Counted from the stretch's first letter, positions 8,647 through 18,366 are shown. The stretch is 38,207 nucleotides of DNA from Terriglobia bacterium (GCA_020073545.1 JAIQEZ010000034.1:1-38207); one strand, 5' to 3'. Notes: generated by a model not told the origin, from the sequence alone. Numbers and translations: made by a program.

Positions 8647-10070
8647 CAAGAAGCTCGCCGTCCCCGGACCCGTCCCTTTTTCAAGAAGCCCTCATAGTGC
8701 CTCATGATGAGCTGAGCCTCGACCTGTTGCACGGTGTCCATTGCCACACCCACGACGATCAGGAGCGAGGTGCCACCGAAATAGAAGTTCACGTTCATTC
8801 CGTGCAGGAGCCAACCGGGAAAATTGGCGTCGAACCACGCCCCGCCCAACCAAGTGGGCAGGTGGTTCACGCGAAGCCCCGCCAGCATGATCTCAGGTAT
8901 CAAGGCAACCAGGGCCAGGTAAATGCCGCCCACCCAGGTGATTTTCGTCAGGACATCATCCAGGTAATCAGCCGTGCGCTTGCCCGGGCGGATGCCAGGC
9001 ATGAACCCACCCTGCTTGCGGACGTTATCGGCGACCTCGTCGGGGTTGTAGACAATCGAAAGATAGAAGTGTGCAAAGAAGATGATCATCAAGACGTACG
9101 TCAGGGTGTAAAGAGGCTCCCCGTACGCAAACACCTTGGAGAACCAAGCGAGGCCCATGCCGAAATAGCGGGAGATTGCAAAGCTACTTTGATCAAGGCG
9201 AAATAAGCCGAGCGTTTGCGGAAAAGTCAAAATGGAGACCGCGAAGATGATGGGCATCACGCCGCCGCTGTTCACTTTCAGCGGCAGATGGGTTGAGACG
9301 CCACCCATGATTCTCCGCCCCACCACACGTTTCGCATATTGAATAGGAATCCGCCGCTCTCCGCGTTCCACGAGGACGATGAAAGCGACGATCGCCAGCA
9401 TGAACGCGAGCAGAAGCAGGAGAATAGGAAAACTCCAAACGCGCGTGACAAAGACCTTCTCATAGAGGTCGGCCGCAGCGCGCGGCAGGCCCACCACGAT
9501 GCCGGCGAATATCAATAGAGACATCCCGTTGCCGATGCCTCGCGAAGTGATCTGTTCGCCCAGCCACATAATGAAGACCGACCCCGTCGTCAGCGTGAGC
9601 ACGGTGCTGAAAACAAAACCCGGACCCGGGTGGTTCACCAGGGGAACGCCCACCGCCGTCTGCTTCTCGAGGGCAATGGCGATGCCGAAGGCCTGGAAGG
9701 CGCTCAAGCCCACCGTCATCCAGCGCGTGTATTCCGTGATCTTGCGCCGGCCCAACTCACCTTCCTTCTTGAGCTTCTCAAGGTGCGGGGATACCACCGT
9801 GAGCAACTGGAGAATGATCGAGGCCGTGATGTAAGGCATGATCCCCAGCGCGAAGACCGTCAGCCGCCGCAGGCTGCCACCGGAGAACATCGCCAGCAGT
9901 CCGAACAGCGAACCCGCCAATTGTGCAAACGCCTGCTCGAAGACGTCGGCATTGATGCCCGGCGTGGGAATGAACGACCCCAGGCGGTACACGGCGAGCA
10001 TCAGCAACGTAAAGAGGATGCGTTTTCGTAGATCCGGAATCTCGGTGATGCTCTTCAGAGACTCGAACAT
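8646..10070 (-). CDS. secY: Protein translocase subunit SecY
   Basis: SecY forms the membrane channel of the Sec export system with SecE and SecG. The 474 residues give about ten hydrophobic segments. Conserved parts include the N-terminal R-K-R-I-L-F-T-L, the plug region after F-I-P-T-P-G-I, and the C-terminal loop R-P-G-K-R-T-A-D-Y-L. The ATG overlaps the rplO stop by one base (TAATG), so translation is coupled. It is placed between rplO and adk as in most bacteria. Confidence 0.98.
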   Translation of the reverse strand: MFESLKSITEIPDLRKRILFTLLMLAVYRLGSFIPTPGINADVFEQAFAQLAGSLFGLLAMFSGGSLRRLTVFALGIMPYITASIILQLLTVVSPHLEKLKKEGELGRRKITEYTRWMTVGLSAFQAFGIAIALEKQTAVGVPLVNHPGPGFVFSTVLTLTTGSVFIMWLGEQITSRGIGNGMSLLIFAGIVVGLPRAAADLYEKVFVTRVWSFPILLLLLAFMLAIVAFIVLVERGERRIPIQYAKRVVGRRIMGGVSTHLPLKVNSGGVMPIIFAVSILTFPQTLGLFRLDQSSFAISRYFGMGLAWFSKVFAYGEPLYTLTYVLMIIFFAHFYLSIVYNPDEVADNVRKQGGFMPGIRPGKRTADYLDDVLTKITWVGGIYLALVALIPEIMLAGLRVNHLPTWLGGAWFDANFPGWLLHGMNVNFYFGGTSLLIVVGVAMDTVQQVEAQLIMRHYEGFLKKGRVRGRRAS

Positions 10071-10519
10071 TACGAAATGACCTCAGCCTTCCCGCCAGCT
10101 TTCTGGATCTTCTCGCGGGCAGACTTGGAGAAAATGTGTGCCGAAACCTGCAGCGGCGACTTCAGTTCGCCGCCGCCGAGAACTTTCAAGCCGTCGCCGA
10201 GCCGCTTGACCAAGCCCCGCTCGACCAGAACCTCAGGCGTGATCTTCTCTTTGGGTTTAAATTCCTCAAGGTCTTTCAGGTTCACCACGGCGTAATGCTT
10301 GCGGAATATGTTGGTGAAACCCCGCTTGGGCAGCCTGCGGTGGAGCGGCATCTGGCCGCCCTCAAATCCTGGCCGCATACGCATGCCGCTACGGGACCGC
10401 TGGCCCTTCGAGCCACGGGTCGCTGTCTTGCCGTGCCCTGATCCCATTCCCTGCCCGATTCGCTTGGAGCGCTTGTGGGCTCCCACGGGAGGTCGGAGTG
10501 CTCCGATATGTGTCGCCAT
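10070..10519 (-). CDS. rplO: 50S ribosomal protein L15
   Basis: L15 is a late assembly protein of the large subunit. The 149 residues show the N-terminal Gly/Arg/Lys-rich extension [16 protein letters not shown], then [10 protein letters not shown] and a globular C-terminal domain. The start is ATG at 10519. It lies 11 nt after the rpmD stop and overlaps secY by one base. Confidence 0.97.
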   Translation of the reverse strand: MATHIGALRPPVGAHKRSKRIGQGMGSGHGKTATRGSKGQRSRSGMRMRPGFEGGQMPLHRRLPKRGFTNIFRKHYAVVNLKDLEEFKPKEKITPEVLVERGLVKRLGDGLKVLGGGELKSPLQVSAHIFSKSAREKIQKAGGKAEVIS

Positions 10520-10530
10520 ATGCCTTCTGC

Positions 10531-11058
10531 CTATTTCTTGCTCGCCTTCGCCGTCTTGCTTACCTTTTGGGGAGCGCCTTTTTTCTTCCCCGCTTTGGAT
10601 TTGGTTTCCGCTGCTGGGGCGGGTTTGACTTTCTTCGCGGCCGCTTTTGCCGGGGCCTTTTCTGCTTTCTTGTGTGCGGTCTTGGCTGGCCTAAGAGGCT
10701 CGGCAGCCTGCGGCTCCTCTTCCTCGGCGGCCGTTTCTACCGTGACCGCCTCACTCGCTGCCTCAGCCCCAACCGCTTCTGCAGCGGGCTTGACGGGCGC
10801 GGCGGGCGCCACCTCCGGCGGGTGCACGGTGTATTCCGGCACCGACGCCCAGGCCGGGGCGGGAGTTTCGGGAACAATGGCCAGCAGGTGCGGCACCGCC
10901 GCCACGATCCCCCGAATCTGGGGAGTATCCGGACGCACGACAATCTGGTTCAGCCGCTTCAACCCCAGGCTGCGCACGATGGTCTTCTGGCGGTAGGTGA
11001 AACCGATCCCGCTGCGCACCCACTTGATGCGAATCGTCTTGTGCGTCTTATCCGACAC
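10531..11058 (-). CDS. rpmD: 50S ribosomal protein L30 with a long C-terminal extension
   Basis: The first 63 residues are a complete L30 ([10 protein letters not shown], then [10 protein letters not shown] and D-T-P-Q-I-R-G-I), which is the whole protein in most bacteria. About 112 further residues follow in the same frame. Residues 64-120 are Ala/Pro/Glu-rich and acidic. Residues 121-175 are Lys/Ala/Pro-rich and resemble histone H1-like tails. The start is GTG at 11058 with GAGG just upstream. The tail ends only 11 nt before rplO, so the extension is part of the gene and not a run-on into another. Its role is unknown. Confidence 0.93.
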   Translation of the reverse strand: MSDKTHKTIRIKWVRSGIGFTYRQKTIVRSLGLKRLNQIVVRPDTPQIRGIVAAVPHLLAIVPETPAPAWASVPEYTVHPPEVAPAAPVKPAAEAVGAEAASEAVTVETAAEEEEPQAAEPLRPAKTAHKKAEKAPAKAAAKKVKPAPAAETKSKAGKKKGAPQKVSKTAKASKK

Positions 11059-11073
11059 GGTTCCTCAACCTCG

Positions 11074-11571
11074 CTAGATTTCTTCCGGCGTCTTGCCCCG
11101 GCTATCGGCAACCTCTTGGAAGTCGCGCAACTTGAGCAGCGCATCCATCGTTGCCTTCACCACGTTATGCGGATTGGTCGTTCCCAGAGATTTCGTCAGG
11201 ACATTCTGAATTCCTGCCGCCTCCACCACGGCGCGAACTGCGCCACCCGCGATCACGCCCGTTCCGGGCGGCGCGGGCTTCAGCAAGACCTTGCCTGCCC
11301 CGTAGTGACCCAGCACAGTGTGCGGGATCGACCCCTGCGTGATGTTCACCTTCACCAGCGCTTTCTTCGCGCACTCGATGCCTTTGCGAATCGCCATGGG
11401 AACTTCGCGCGCCTTGCCGGAACCATAGCCGACAATTCCGGCGCCATCACCCACCACGACCAGCGCGGAAAAACTCAGGTTCTTTCCGCCTTTGACCACC
11501 TTGGTGACCCGGTTAATGGAGATCACCTGGTCTTTGAGCTGCAGTGCGTTCGGATCAATCCGATTGGCCAA
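11074..11571 (-). CDS. rpsE: 30S ribosomal protein S5
   Basis: S5 helps decoding accuracy and mRNA unwinding at the entry tunnel. The 165 residues contain the RNA-binding N-terminal domain ([13 protein letters not shown]) and the C-terminal domain with G-S-I-P-H-T-V and [11 protein letters not shown]. The start is TTG at 11571 with GGAGG 7 nt upstream; no ATG lies near. It sits between rplR and rpmD. Confidence 0.97.
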   Translation of the reverse strand: MANRIDPNALQLKDQVISINRVTKVVKGGKNLSFSALVVVGDGAGIVGYGSGKAREVPMAIRKGIECAKKALVKVNITQGSIPHTVLGHYGAGKVLLKPAPPGTGVIAGGAVRAVVEAAGIQNVLTKSLGTTNPHNVVKATMDALLKLRDFQEVADSRGKTPEEI

Positions 11572-11592
11572 ATCTTCCTCCCGCCGTACCCC

Positions 11593-11961
11593 CTAGAATT
11601 TCAGCCCCGCCTCGCGAGCCGCCTCTGCCAGCGCCTTAACGCGCCCGTGATAGGCATAGCCGCCGCGGTCGAACACCACGCGAGGAACGCCCGCAGCGAT
11701 AGCCCGTTGGGCCAGAACCTGCCCCACCACTTTCGCCGCGGCGACGTTGCCGCCGCTCTTGAGCGTCTTGCGAACTTCCTTGTCGCGCGTGGACGCCGCC
11801 ACCAGGGTGAGGCCCCGCGTGTCGTCCACAACCTGGGCGTAGATGTGTTTGAGCGATCGAAAAACGTTCAAGCGAGGCACCGGCGCCCGCCCGCCCATGC
11901 GCGCGCGGATTCGCAGGTGAATCCGCCGGCGTGCCGCATCCTTGGAAACCATCTGTAACAT
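11593..11961 (-). CDS. rplR: 50S ribosomal protein L18
   Basis: L18 binds 5S rRNA with L5. The 122-residue protein has [18 protein letters not shown], the family core, and ends [13 protein letters not shown]. The ATG at 11961 has a GGAGAG site 8 nt away; an internal ATG at 11952 is less well supported. It lies between rplF and rpsE. Confidence 0.97.
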   Translation of the reverse strand: MLQMVSKDAARRRIHLRIRARMGGRAPVPRLNVFRSLKHIYAQVVDDTRGLTLVAASTRDKEVRKTLKSGGNVAAAKVVGQVLAQRAIAAGVPRVVFDRGGYAYHGRVKALAEAAREAGLKF

Positions 11962-11991
11962 CAGGAGCTCTCCGCTTTCCCCAGCTTCAGA

Positions 11992-12549
11992 TTACCCCGC
12001 CTTGCCTGCACCGCCGGCGGCCGCTGCGGCCTTGCCAACTTTCTTCTTCAGGCGCTCGCCAGTGTAGCGAATGCCTTTGTTCTTGTACGGATCCGGGGGC
12101 CGCAAGGCGCGGATTTTCGCCGCGATATGGCCCACCAGTTGCTTGTCCACGCCACGGACGATGAGATGGGTCTGCTTCTCCACGCTGATCGCGATCCCCT
12201 CAGGAACGGGGAATTCGATGGGATGCGAATAGCCCAGCGCGAAAGTCACCGCCTGGCCCTTGGACTCGGCGCGATAGCCAATCCCCACAATATCCAGGTG
12301 TCTCTCGAAACCCTGGGTCACGCCGCGCACGGCGTTCGCCAGCAGGCTCCGCGCCAGCCCATGCAAGGCCGCGTGCTCCTCCGTTGCGCGCTTCAACAGC
12401 AAGTGGCCATCCTGCTTCTCGAACTGGATTCCCGAGGGAAGAGGAATCCGCAAAGTTCCCTTCGGTCCCTTCACCGCCAGCGACGATCCCTCCGCCTGCA
12501 CGGCAACTCCGGAGGGCAAATCAATCGGCTTACTGCCTATTCTCGACAT
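11992..12549 (-). CDS. rplF: 50S ribosomal protein L6
   Basis: L6 lies near the factor-binding site of the large subunit. The protein begins M-S-R-I-G-S-K-P-I and has the family end motif [13 protein letters not shown]. It has 185 residues, including a short Ala/Gly/Lys tail. The open frame reaches an ATG at 12567, but that one has no ribosome binding site, while the ATG at 12549 has AGGA about 10 nt away and gives the normal family start. A heptamer array separates it from rpsH. Confidence 0.96.
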   Translation of the reverse strand: MSRIGSKPIDLPSGVAVQAEGSSLAVKGPKGTLRIPLPSGIQFEKQDGHLLLKRATEEHAALHGLARSLLANAVRGVTQGFERHLDIVGIGYRAESKGQAVTFALGYSHPIEFPVPEGIAISVEKQTHLIVRGVDKQLVGHIAAKIRALRPPDPYKNKGIRYTGERLKKKVGKAAAAAGGAGKAG

Positions 12550-12568
12550 AGCTTCAGTTCCTGTCATT

Positions 12569-12637
12569 CAGTCCGGAATCGGACTCCCGACTCGTTCTTC
12601 TGACTCCGGACACCGGACTCCGGACTGCCAGACTCTA
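12569..12637. repeat. Heptamer array A (rpsH-rplF spacer), word GACTCCG
   Basis: The spacer is made of degenerate 7-nt units with consensus GACTCCG on the plus strand, beginning at 12581, 12588, 12601/2, 12609, 12616, 12623 and 12631, with one 6-nt and one 8-nt slip. The last unit contains the rpsH stop codon. The ends are inverted: CAGTCCGGA at 12569-12577 is the exact reverse complement of 12619-12627. Confidence 0.7.
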
Positions 12638-13036
12638 AGAGACGCTGCAGAGCACTTCACCACCCACGCCCGCCTTGCGGGCGGCCTTGCCAGTCATCAC
12701 TCCGTGTGGCGTGGTGAGGATGCTCACTCCCAGTCCTCCCAGGATTCGCGGAACCTCGCGCGCCCCCACGTAGACGCGCCGGCCCGGCTTCGAAACACGA
12801 TCCAGGCTGGAGATGGGACTCGCGCCGTCGGTTCCGTACTTCAGGAAAACCTTCAGCACTTTTTTCTTTCCTTCGTCACCCACCTTGAAGTTGCTGATAT
12901 AGCCTTCTTCCTTCAGGATGCGCGCGACCTCGATCTTGAGCTTCGAGGACGGCATATCGACGCGCGGGTGGCGCGCTCGAATCCCGTTTCGGATCCGAGT
13001 AAGCATGTCGGCAATGGGATCAGTGACGGCTGACAT
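12635..13036 (-). CDS. rpsH: 30S ribosomal protein S8
   Basis: S8 binds the central domain of 16S rRNA and in several bacteria represses the spc operon. The 133 residues begin with D-P-I-A-D-M-L-T-R-I-R-N-G, and end with the conserved I-L-T-T-P-H-G-V-M-T-G-K-A-A-R-K...G-G-E-V-L-C. The start is ATG. It lies between rpsN and rplF. Confidence 0.97.
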   Translation of the reverse strand: MSAVTDPIADMLTRIRNGIRARHPRVDMPSSKLKIEVARILKEEGYISNFKVGDEGKKKVLKVFLKYGTDGASPISSLDRVSKPGRRVYVGAREVPRILGGLGVSILTTPHGVMTGKAARKAGVGGEVLCSVS

Positions 13037-13077
13037 AAGACTCCCGATTCTGCGTTTGCATGACCTCTCGCCCAGGC

Positions 13078-13263
13078 CTACCAGCTCGATTTGATGACGC
13101 CCGGGATTTCACCGCGCAGCGCGAGCTGCCGGAAGCAAAGGCGGCACATCTGAAACTTGCGGAGGTAACCACGCGGCCGGCCGCAAATCAAGCAGCGATT
13201 CCGGTGCCGAATCTTGAACTTCGGCTTCCGGCGTAATTTGGCCATCATAGAAGCACGTGCCAC
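13078..13263 (-). CDS. rpsN: 30S ribosomal protein S14, zinc-binding short form
   Basis: The 61-residue protein is the short zinc form of S14. Two C-x2-C pairs (C-L-I-C-G and C-R-L-C-F) bind zinc, and the end [10 protein letters not shown] is conserved. The start is GTG at 13263, 3 nt after the rplE stop and preceded by a G-rich site; the inner ATGs would cut the family's normal N-terminus. Confidence 0.97.
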   Translation of the reverse strand: MARASMMAKLRRKPKFKIRHRNRCLICGRPRGYLRKFQMCRLCFRQLALRGEIPGVIKSSW

Positions 13264-13266
13264 GTT

Positions 13267-13860
13267 TTACCCCCCGGCCTTTTCACTGGCCTGTCCCACC
13301 GCCTGGCGACGCTGCGCTTCGGACCTGAAAGGCATCCCCAGGTGCCGCAGCAACGCCATCGCTTCGGCGTCGGTCCTGGCATCGGTGACGATCGTGATGT
13401 TCATGCCTTTTACCTTTTCGACCTTCGCGTAATCGATCTCCGGAAACACCAACTGGTCTCGCAGTCCCAGAGTGTAATTGCCCCGGCCATCGAACGCCCG
13501 TGTGGAGACGCCGCGGAAGTCGCGAACGCGCGGCATCGCCACGTTCGTGAGGCGATCGAAGAATTCATACATGCGATCGCCGCGCAGGGTCACCATGGCC
13601 CCGATGGGCATGTTCTTGCGCAGCTTGAAATTGGCGATCGACTTCCTCGCTCGCGTGATCACGGGCTTCTGTCCGGTGATCTGCCCCAGCTCCTGCGCGG
13701 CAGAATCGAGAAGCTTGGCGTTCTGGATGGCTTCCCCCAGGCCCATGTTCACCACGATTTTCCGCAACCGCGGCACGGCGTTGGCGTTGGGGTATGTGAA
13801 TTCCTTCACCAGGGCCGGCACGACCTCCTTCTGATATCGCTCTTTCAGTCTCGGAGCCAT
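13267..13860 (-). CDS. rplE: 50S ribosomal protein L5
   Basis: L5 binds 5S rRNA and forms a bridge to the small subunit. The 197 residues include [15 protein letters not shown], the motif [14 protein letters not shown] and the loop R-D-F-R-G-V. About 15 residues at the C-terminus go beyond the usual end at M-P-F. The start is ATG. Confidence 0.97.
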   Translation of the reverse strand: MAPRLKERYQKEVVPALVKEFTYPNANAVPRLRKIVVNMGLGEAIQNAKLLDSAAQELGQITGQKPVITRARKSIANFKLRKNMPIGAMVTLRGDRMYEFFDRLTNVAMPRVRDFRGVSTRAFDGRGNYTLGLRDQLVFPEIDYAKVEKVKGMNITIVTDARTDAEAMALLRHLGMPFRSEAQRRQAVGQASEKAGG

Positions 13861-13884
13861 GTTCGCGTTCGGTCCTCCCGGCCT

Positions 13885-14214
13885 TTACTTATCCAGAGAT
13901 TTTTCGCATTTCGCGCAGATGCGCACCTTCTTGCCCCCGGCCATTTCGCGGTGCTGGATGCGCGTCGGCCCGCAATCGCTGCAGACCAGTGCCACGTTGG
14001 AAACGTGAATAGGGCCTTCCTTCTCCAGAATTCCGCCACGAATCTGTTTGGCGGGATTCGGCCGCACGTGACGCTTCACCATGTTCACGTGCTCGACGTA
14101 GATCCTCTGCTTCCGAGGTTCAACTTCCAGAACCCTTCCCCTCGTCGGCTGGCCGGAAGCACCTTTGCTACGCCCCGTGAGCACTTCCACGATATCGTTC
14201 TTGCGAATATCCAT
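13885..14214 (-). CDS. rplX: 50S ribosomal protein L24
   Basis: L24 is an early assembly protein. It has 109 residues, with an N-terminal KOW motif (K-N-D-I-V-E-V-L-T-G-R-S-K-G) and H-V-N-M-V-K-R-H-V-R-P-N. The frame opens at a TTG at 14220, but the GGGGA site is directly abutting it and is 6 nt from the ATG at 14214, which I choose. Confidence 0.96.
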   Translation of the reverse strand: MDIRKNDIVEVLTGRSKGASGQPTRGRVLEVEPRKQRIYVEHVNMVKRHVRPNPAKQIRGGILEKEGPIHVSNVALVCSDCGPTRIQHREMAGGKKVRICAKCEKSLDK

Positions 14215-14225
14215 TGACAATCCCC

Positions 14226-14594
14226 TTACAAAACCTCAGGCGCCAGAGAAACAATCTTCAAGAACTTCTTCTCGCGCAGCTCGCGTGCCACCGGCCCGAA
14301 AACGCGCGTACCGACCGGCTCGCCCACGTCATTGATCAGCACGGCAGCGTTCTCGTCGAACCGGATGTAGCTGCCGTCGCGTCGCCGCTGCTCTTTGCGC
14401 ATGCGCACGATGACGCACTTCACGACTTTGCCCTTAGGTATTGCGCTGTCGGGGGCCGCCTCTTTCACGGCCGCCGTCACCACGTCGCCCAGGCCCGCCT
14501 GCAATCCCACATCACCGCCGAGCGGCAGAATGCAGGAGAGCTTGCGGGCGCCGGAATTATCGGCCACCTGGAGAATGGTTCGCATCCCGATCAT
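14226..14594 (-). CDS. rplN: 50S ribosomal protein L14
   Basis: L14 contacts the small subunit at an intersubunit bridge. The 122-residue length is exact for the family. It has [20 protein letters not shown] and the end [12 protein letters not shown]. The ATG overlaps the rpsQ stop by 4 nt (ATGA). Confidence 0.98.
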   Translation of the reverse strand: MIGMRTILQVADNSGARKLSCILPLGGDVGLQAGLGDVVTAAVKEAAPDSAIPKGKVVKCVIVRMRKEQRRRDGSYIRFDENAAVLINDVGEPVGTRVFGPVARELREKKFLKIVSLAPEVL

Positions 14595-14908
14595 ACGTCC
14601 ACCTCCAGCACGGGACCGACCAGCGCCGCCTTGGTCAGGATCTCCACCACCCGCCAGCGCTTGCGGCTACTCAGGGGACGAGTCTCCTGGATTCGCACCG
14701 TGTCGCCCACGCGACACTCATTCTTCTCGTCATGGGCCAGAAACCTCTTCGACCGCCGCACCACGCGTTTGTAAAGCGGATGGGTCACTTGTCGCTCCAC
14801 CGTGACCACCACGGTCTTCTGCATCCGGTTGCTGGTCACAACTCCGACTTTTTCCTGCCGCCTCGTCTGCATAGCGCCCTGCGCCTGTCCAACTGCTGTC
14901 TCCGTCAC
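14591..14908 (-). CDS. rpsQ: 30S ribosomal protein S17
   Basis: S17 binds the 5' domain of 16S rRNA. The OB-fold core shows [14 protein letters not shown] and [15 protein letters not shown]. The GTG at 14908, with AGGTGA just upstream, gives 105 residues; an in-frame ATG at 14872 would give 93 and is the alternative. It lies between rpmC and rplN. Confidence 0.94.
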   Translation of the reverse strand: MTETAVGQAQGAMQTRRQEKVGVVTSNRMQKTVVVTVERQVTHPLYKRVVRRSKRFLAHDEKNECRVGDTVRIQETRPLSSRKRWRVVEILTKAALVGPVLEVDV

Positions 14909-14915
14909 CGTTCAC

Positions 14916-15152
14916 CTACTTCGTCTGCGCAGCGCCCACCTGGCGCTCGCGCCGCAATGTTTTTACCCTGGCGATCCCCTTGCGCAGCTCCCGCACGGCG
15001 TTCAGGTGCTCGGACTGGCCGCCCGCCATCCGGAATTTCAACCGAAAGAGCTGGTCTGAAAACTCGCGCTCCCGAGTCGTCAGCTCGTCGTCGGTCCACT
15101 CCCGCATTTTCTCTGCGGGCCACTTCCATCGCTTGTCTTTCTCCAGCTTCAT
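14916..15152 (-). CDS. rpmC: 50S ribosomal protein L29
   Basis: L29 lies at the exit tunnel and is part of the docking site for trigger factor and SRP. The core A-E-K-M-R-E-W-T-D-D-E-L and the helix F-R-L-K-F-R-M-A-G-G-Q are clear. From the ATG at 15152 it has 78 residues, about 12 more at the N-terminus than typical. That ATG has a GGAG site; the inner ATG at 15107 has only a weak one. Confidence 0.93.
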   Translation of the reverse strand: MKLEKDKRWKWPAEKMREWTDDELTTREREFSDQLFRLKFRMAGGQSEHLNAVRELRKGIARVKTLRRERQVGAAQTK

Positions 15153-15172
15153 GCGCTCCGCTCCACGATCCG

Positions 15173-15589
15173 TTAAGCTGCCGCGGCGCGCGCCACGAAC
15201 CGCGTCGCCAAGGGCAGCTTGTGACTGGCCAACCGCAAGGCTTCACGCGCTTCGGCCTCCGTCACACCTTCCATCTCAAACAGCACCCGGCCCGGCTTCA
15301 CCACCGCCACCCAGAACTCCGGCGCGCCCTTGCCTTTTCCCATGCGGGTTTCGGCGGGTTTCTTGGTCACGGGCTTATCCGGGAAAATTCGAATCCAGAG
15401 CTTCCCGCCGCGCTTGATAAACCGCATGATCGCCACGCGGCTCGCCTCGATCTGGCGGTCGGAAATCCAACCCGGCTCGACCACCTTCAAGCCGTAATCC
15501 CCGAAGGAAAGGTCGGAACCGCGCCAAGCCTTGCCACGCATGCGGCCGCGCTGCTGTTTCCGGTACTTGACTTTGCTCGGCATGAACAT
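15173..15589 (-). CDS. rplP: 50S ribosomal protein L16
   Basis: L16 helps position tRNA at the A site. The 138 residues begin with [16 protein letters not shown], then [10 protein letters not shown] and [12 protein letters not shown]. The start is ATG. Heptamer array B separates it from rpsC. Confidence 0.98.
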   Translation of the reverse strand: MFMPSKVKYRKQQRGRMRGKAWRGSDLSFGDYGLKVVEPGWISDRQIEASRVAIMRFIKRGGKLWIRIFPDKPVTKKPAETRMGKGKGAPEFWVAVVKPGRVLFEMEGVTEAEAREALRLASHKLPLATRFVARAAAA

Positions 15590-15594
15590 GACTT

Positions 15595-15675
15595 AGTTCT
15601 CAGTTCTCCGTATTCAGTTCTCAGTTGGTGCGTCCAGGCAGCTTCCTCAGATGCCTGTACTGGCGACCGAGAACT
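15595..15675. repeat. Heptamer array B (rplP-rpsC spacer), word AGTTCTC
   Basis: Five units in exact 7-nt phase start at 15595, 15602, 15609, 15616 and 15623. Three are identical AGTTCTC, one is AGTTGGT and one (15609) is divergent. The inverse, GAGAACT, sits at 15669-15675, so the array can fold into a long hairpin. Inside the loop AGGCA and TGCCT (around 15635-15655) form a second stem. Confidence 0.75.
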
Positions 15676-15686
15676 GACGGCTTCCT

Positions 15687-16370
15687 TTACGCCACCGGCG
15701 CCATGGCAACCGGTTCTTCGACCTTCTCAACTCGGTGTTTCTGCTCCAGAATCTCGCCGTTGTAAATCCAGCACTTTACGCCGATCACGCCGTAGGTCGT
15801 CATAGCTTCGGCAAGTCCGTAATCGATGTCTGCCCGCAGCGTGTGCAGGGGCAGACGGCCCTGCAAATACCACTCGGACCGAGCAATTTCCGCGCCGTTC
15901 AATCGGCCGCCGCAACGAATCTTGATGCCTTTGCAGCCGAACCGCAGCGCGGAATCCACAGCCTTGCGCATCGCGCGGCGGAAGGCAACGCGTTTCTCCA
16001 GTTGCAGGCAAATCGCCTCCGCGACAAGCTGCGCGTTCAGTTCCGGCCGGTGAACTTCCTGAATGTTGATGGGCAGCACTTCGCGGCCGGTGCGCTTCTG
16101 GATTTCCTGCCGTAGCCGATCGATTTCCGCACCCTTGCGACCGATGATGATGCCCGGCCGCGCGGTGTGGATGGTGACCTTGAGTTTGTTCCCGGGGCGC
16201 TCGATCTCGATGGACGCCACACCCGCAGCACGCAGCTGGTCCTTGAGCCGCTTCTTAAGCTTGAGGTCTTCGTGGAGAAGGTCAGCGTACTCCTTCTTCG
16301 CAAACCACCGCGACTTCCACGTCTTGTTATATCCCAGACGGAAGCCGTAAGGATGAACCTTCTGACCCAC
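15687..16370 (-). CDS. rpsC: 30S ribosomal protein S3
   Basis: S3 lines the mRNA entry channel. The GTG at 16370 is preceded by a full AGGAGG site and gives the conserved start (M)[12 protein letters not shown] and a 227-residue protein. The frame is open further to 16442, but that stretch is Arg/Ser/Pro-rich with no similarity. The KH domain has I-I-G-R-K-G-A-E-I. The C-terminus is V-K-C-W-I-Y-N-G-E. It lies between rplV and rplP. Confidence 0.97.
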   Translation of the reverse strand: MGQKVHPYGFRLGYNKTWKSRWFAKKEYADLLHEDLKLKKRLKDQLRAAGVASIEIERPGNKLKVTIHTARPGIIIGRKGAEIDRLRQEIQKRTGREVLPINIQEVHRPELNAQLVAEAICLQLEKRVAFRRAMRKAVDSALRFGCKGIKIRCGGRLNGAEIARSEWYLQGRLPLHTLRADIDYGLAEAMTTYGVIGVKCWIYNGEILEQKHRVEKVEEPVAMAPVA

Positions 16371-16445
16371 CTTAAACCTCCTTGATCTTGCCGGTCGCGC
16401 GCTGCGCTCTGCCCCTTGCGGCGAGCGAGGCGCGGATCCCACGGC

Positions 16446-16787
16446 TTAAGCCTCCGGCGCTTCGACCACGACGGTGATATGGCTGGTCCGGCGCTGGTAA
16501 CGATAGGCCCGACCCATGGGCGCCGGCCGGACGCGCTTCTGCCGCGAACCGTCGTTGACGTAAATCCTGGAAACCACTAGTTCATCCACGTCGAGATGTT
16601 CGGCCTTCTGTTCGGCATTCGAAACGGCCGACCGCAAGACCTTCTCGACCTCACGGGTGATACCCTTCTTGGTGAAATTCAGGATGTTGAGCGCCTCACT
16701 GACGCTCTTGCCGCGGATCAGGTCCACTACCAACCGTGCCTTCTGCGGAGAAACTCGGACGTATTTGTAAGTAGCGCTGGCTTCCAT
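16446..16787 (-). CDS. rplV: 50S ribosomal protein L22
   Basis: L22 lines the peptide exit tunnel. The protein has 113 residues from the ATG at 16787. It has V-R-V-S-P-Q-K-A-R-L-V-V-D-L-I-R-G-K, and the loop P-A-P-M-G-R-A-Y-R-Y tip that reaches the tunnel. A TTG directly before (16790) is also open, but it is too close to the AGGTGA site. Confidence 0.97.
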   Translation of the reverse strand: MEASATYKYVRVSPQKARLVVDLIRGKSVSEALNILNFTKKGITREVEKVLRSAVSNAEQKAEHLDVDELVVSRIYVNDGSRQKRVRPAPMGRAYRYQRRTSHITVVVEAPEA

Positions 16788-16823
16788 CAATTCACCTGGA
16801 TTTCGGGGTCATCGACCCGAAAA

Positions 16824-17183
16824 TTAGCTGCCGCCTCCCGCACCCGCCGGAGGAGGCGTAGCCGCCTTGGGAGCAGCGGAAACCGGCGGGGGCGCCGCTG
16901 CCGCGGCGGCTTTTTCTGCCGCGATCTTCACACCGTGCCCCTTGAAGGTGCGCGTCGGTGAAAACTCGCCCAGCTTCTGTCCCACCATGTTCTCCGTGAT
17001 GTACACGGGAATGAACTTCCTGCCATTGTGGACGGCCACGGTGTGTCCGACCATCTCGGGCACAATCGTGGAGCGCCGCGACCAGGTCTTCACCACTTTC
17101 TTCTCGAACCGTCGATTGAGCAGTTCGATCTTCTTCATCAAGTGATCGTCCACGAACGGACCCTTTTTCAGCGACCTTCCCAA
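16824..17183 (-). CDS. rpsS: 30S ribosomal protein S19 with an Ala/Pro tail
   Basis: S19 sits in the small-subunit head with S13. The core has [23 protein letters not shown] and [10 protein letters not shown]. The normal protein ends near residue 92; here about 27 residues rich in Ala, Pro and Gly follow, for 119 in all. The start is TTG at 17183, with a GGGAGGGG site; no ATG lies near. Confidence 0.96.
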   Translation of the reverse strand: MGRSLKKGPFVDDHLMKKIELLNRRFEKKVVKTWSRRSTIVPEMVGHTVAVHNGRKFIPVYITENMVGQKLGEFSPTRTFKGHGVKIAAEKAAAAAAPPPVSAAPKAATPPPAGAGGGS

Positions 17184-17195
17184 GTTCCCCTCCCT

Positions 17196-18023
17196 TTATT
17201 TCTTCTCACGCCGCTTGACAATGAAACGGTCCGTAGACTTGTTGTTCCGCGTCTTGTAGCCGCGGGTCGGTTGGCCCCAAGGGGTCACGGGATTACGGCC
17301 ACCGGAGGTTTTGCCTTCGCCACCTCCGTGTGGATGGTCCACCGGATTCATGGCGACCCCGCGCACCGTGGGTCGGATTCCCATCCAGCGCCTGCGACCC
17401 GCTTTGCCGATGGAAAGGTTCTCGTGATCGAGATTCCCCAGTTGCCCGATAGTGGCTATGCACCCCATGTACACCTTGCGGACTTCGCCCGACGGCAGTC
17501 GCACTTGGGCGTAGTCACCCTCTTTGGCCAGCAACTGCGCCGCACCCCCGGCGCTGCGGACCAACTGGCCTCCCTTCCCGGGGCGCAACTCGATGTTATG
17601 GATCATGGTGCCCGCGGGAATGTTCTTCAGGGGCAGAGCATTGCCGGTGACGATATCCGCTTGCGGACCGGACACCACGCGGTCTCCCACCTTCAGACCC
17701 AGGGGGTAGAGGATATAGCGCTTCTCGCCATCGGCATAGTTCAGCAAGGCCACAAAAGCGGAGCGATTCGGGTCGTACTCAATGGTCGCCACACGCGCGG
17801 GAACACCAACCTTGTCACGCTTGAAGTCGATGCGCCGGTAATGGCGCTTGTGGCCGCCGCCCCGGCGCCAGATGGTAAGTTGCCCTTGGTTGTTCCGCCC
17901 TGAGATGCGGATCTTCGGTTCCAAAAGCGGCTTGTACGGTTCTGAGGAAGTGATTTCCTCAAAGGTCAAGCTGGTCTGGAACCGGCGGGTTTCGGTGTAG
18001 GGTCGGTATGTTTTGATTCCCAT
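17196..18023 (-). CDS. rplB: 50S ribosomal protein L2
   Basis: L2 is essential for subunit joining and peptidyl transfer. From the ATG at 18023 it begins [10 protein letters not shown], the family start, and has 275 residues. The essential histidine lies in [10 protein letters not shown]. The frame is open to a GTG at 18044, but this start would add seven residues not usual for L2. It lies between rplW and rpsS. Confidence 0.97.
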   Translation of the reverse strand: MGIKTYRPYTETRRFQTSLTFEEITSSEPYKPLLEPKIRISGRNNQGQLTIWRRGGGHKRHYRRIDFKRDKVGVPARVATIEYDPNRSAFVALLNYADGEKRYILYPLGLKVGDRVVSGPQADIVTGNALPLKNIPAGTMIHNIELRPGKGGQLVRSAGGAAQLLAKEGDYAQVRLPSGEVRKVYMGCIATIGQLGNLDHENLSIGKAGRRRWMGIRPTVRGVAMNPVDHPHGGGEGKTSGGRNPVTPWGQPTRGYKTRNNKSTDRFIVKRREKK

Positions 18024-18069
18024 AACCTTCATCTTCCGCGGCACGCGCCGCTCAACAAATCAATCTCGC

Positions 18070-18366
18070 CTACGCGCTGTCCACGTCTTCCGGAACTTTC
18101 TCTCCGGCCCGGAGTTTTACATAAGCCTTCTTCCAATCCGGCCGGTGGCCAACTGTGCGGCCCCGGCGCCGCATCTTCCCGCCATAGCTCAAGGTATGCA
18201 CAGATTCCACTTTGACCTTGAAGACGGTCTGTACGGCTTCTTTGATCTCGGTCTTGGTGGCGTGCGGATCGACCTTGAAGCACAAAGTCTGGGTGCGCTC
18301 CTTCACCGCCAAACTCTTCTCGGTCACGATCGGCTTCTGCAGAACCTGGTAAGGGCTCCTGATCAT
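18070..18366 (-). CDS. rplW: 50S ribosomal protein L23
   Basis: L23 is at the tunnel exit and is the trigger factor docking site. The 98 residues include V-L-Q-K-P-I-V-T-E-K-S, F-K-V-D-P-H-A-T-K-T-E-I-K and the L23 loop R-R-G-R-T-V-G-H-R-P-D-W-K-K-A. The ATG overlaps the rplD stop by 4 nt. Confidence 0.97.
   Translation of the reverse strand: MIRSPYQVLQKPIVTEKSLAVKERTQTLCFKVDPHATKTEIKEAVQTVFKVKVESVHTLSYGGKMRRRGRTVGHRPDWKKAYVKLRAGEKVPEDVDSA

Noticed and set aside
10498-11958. 486-residue open frame antisense to rpmD, rpsE and rplR
   Set aside because: Shadow of ribosomal genes with no recognisable domain.
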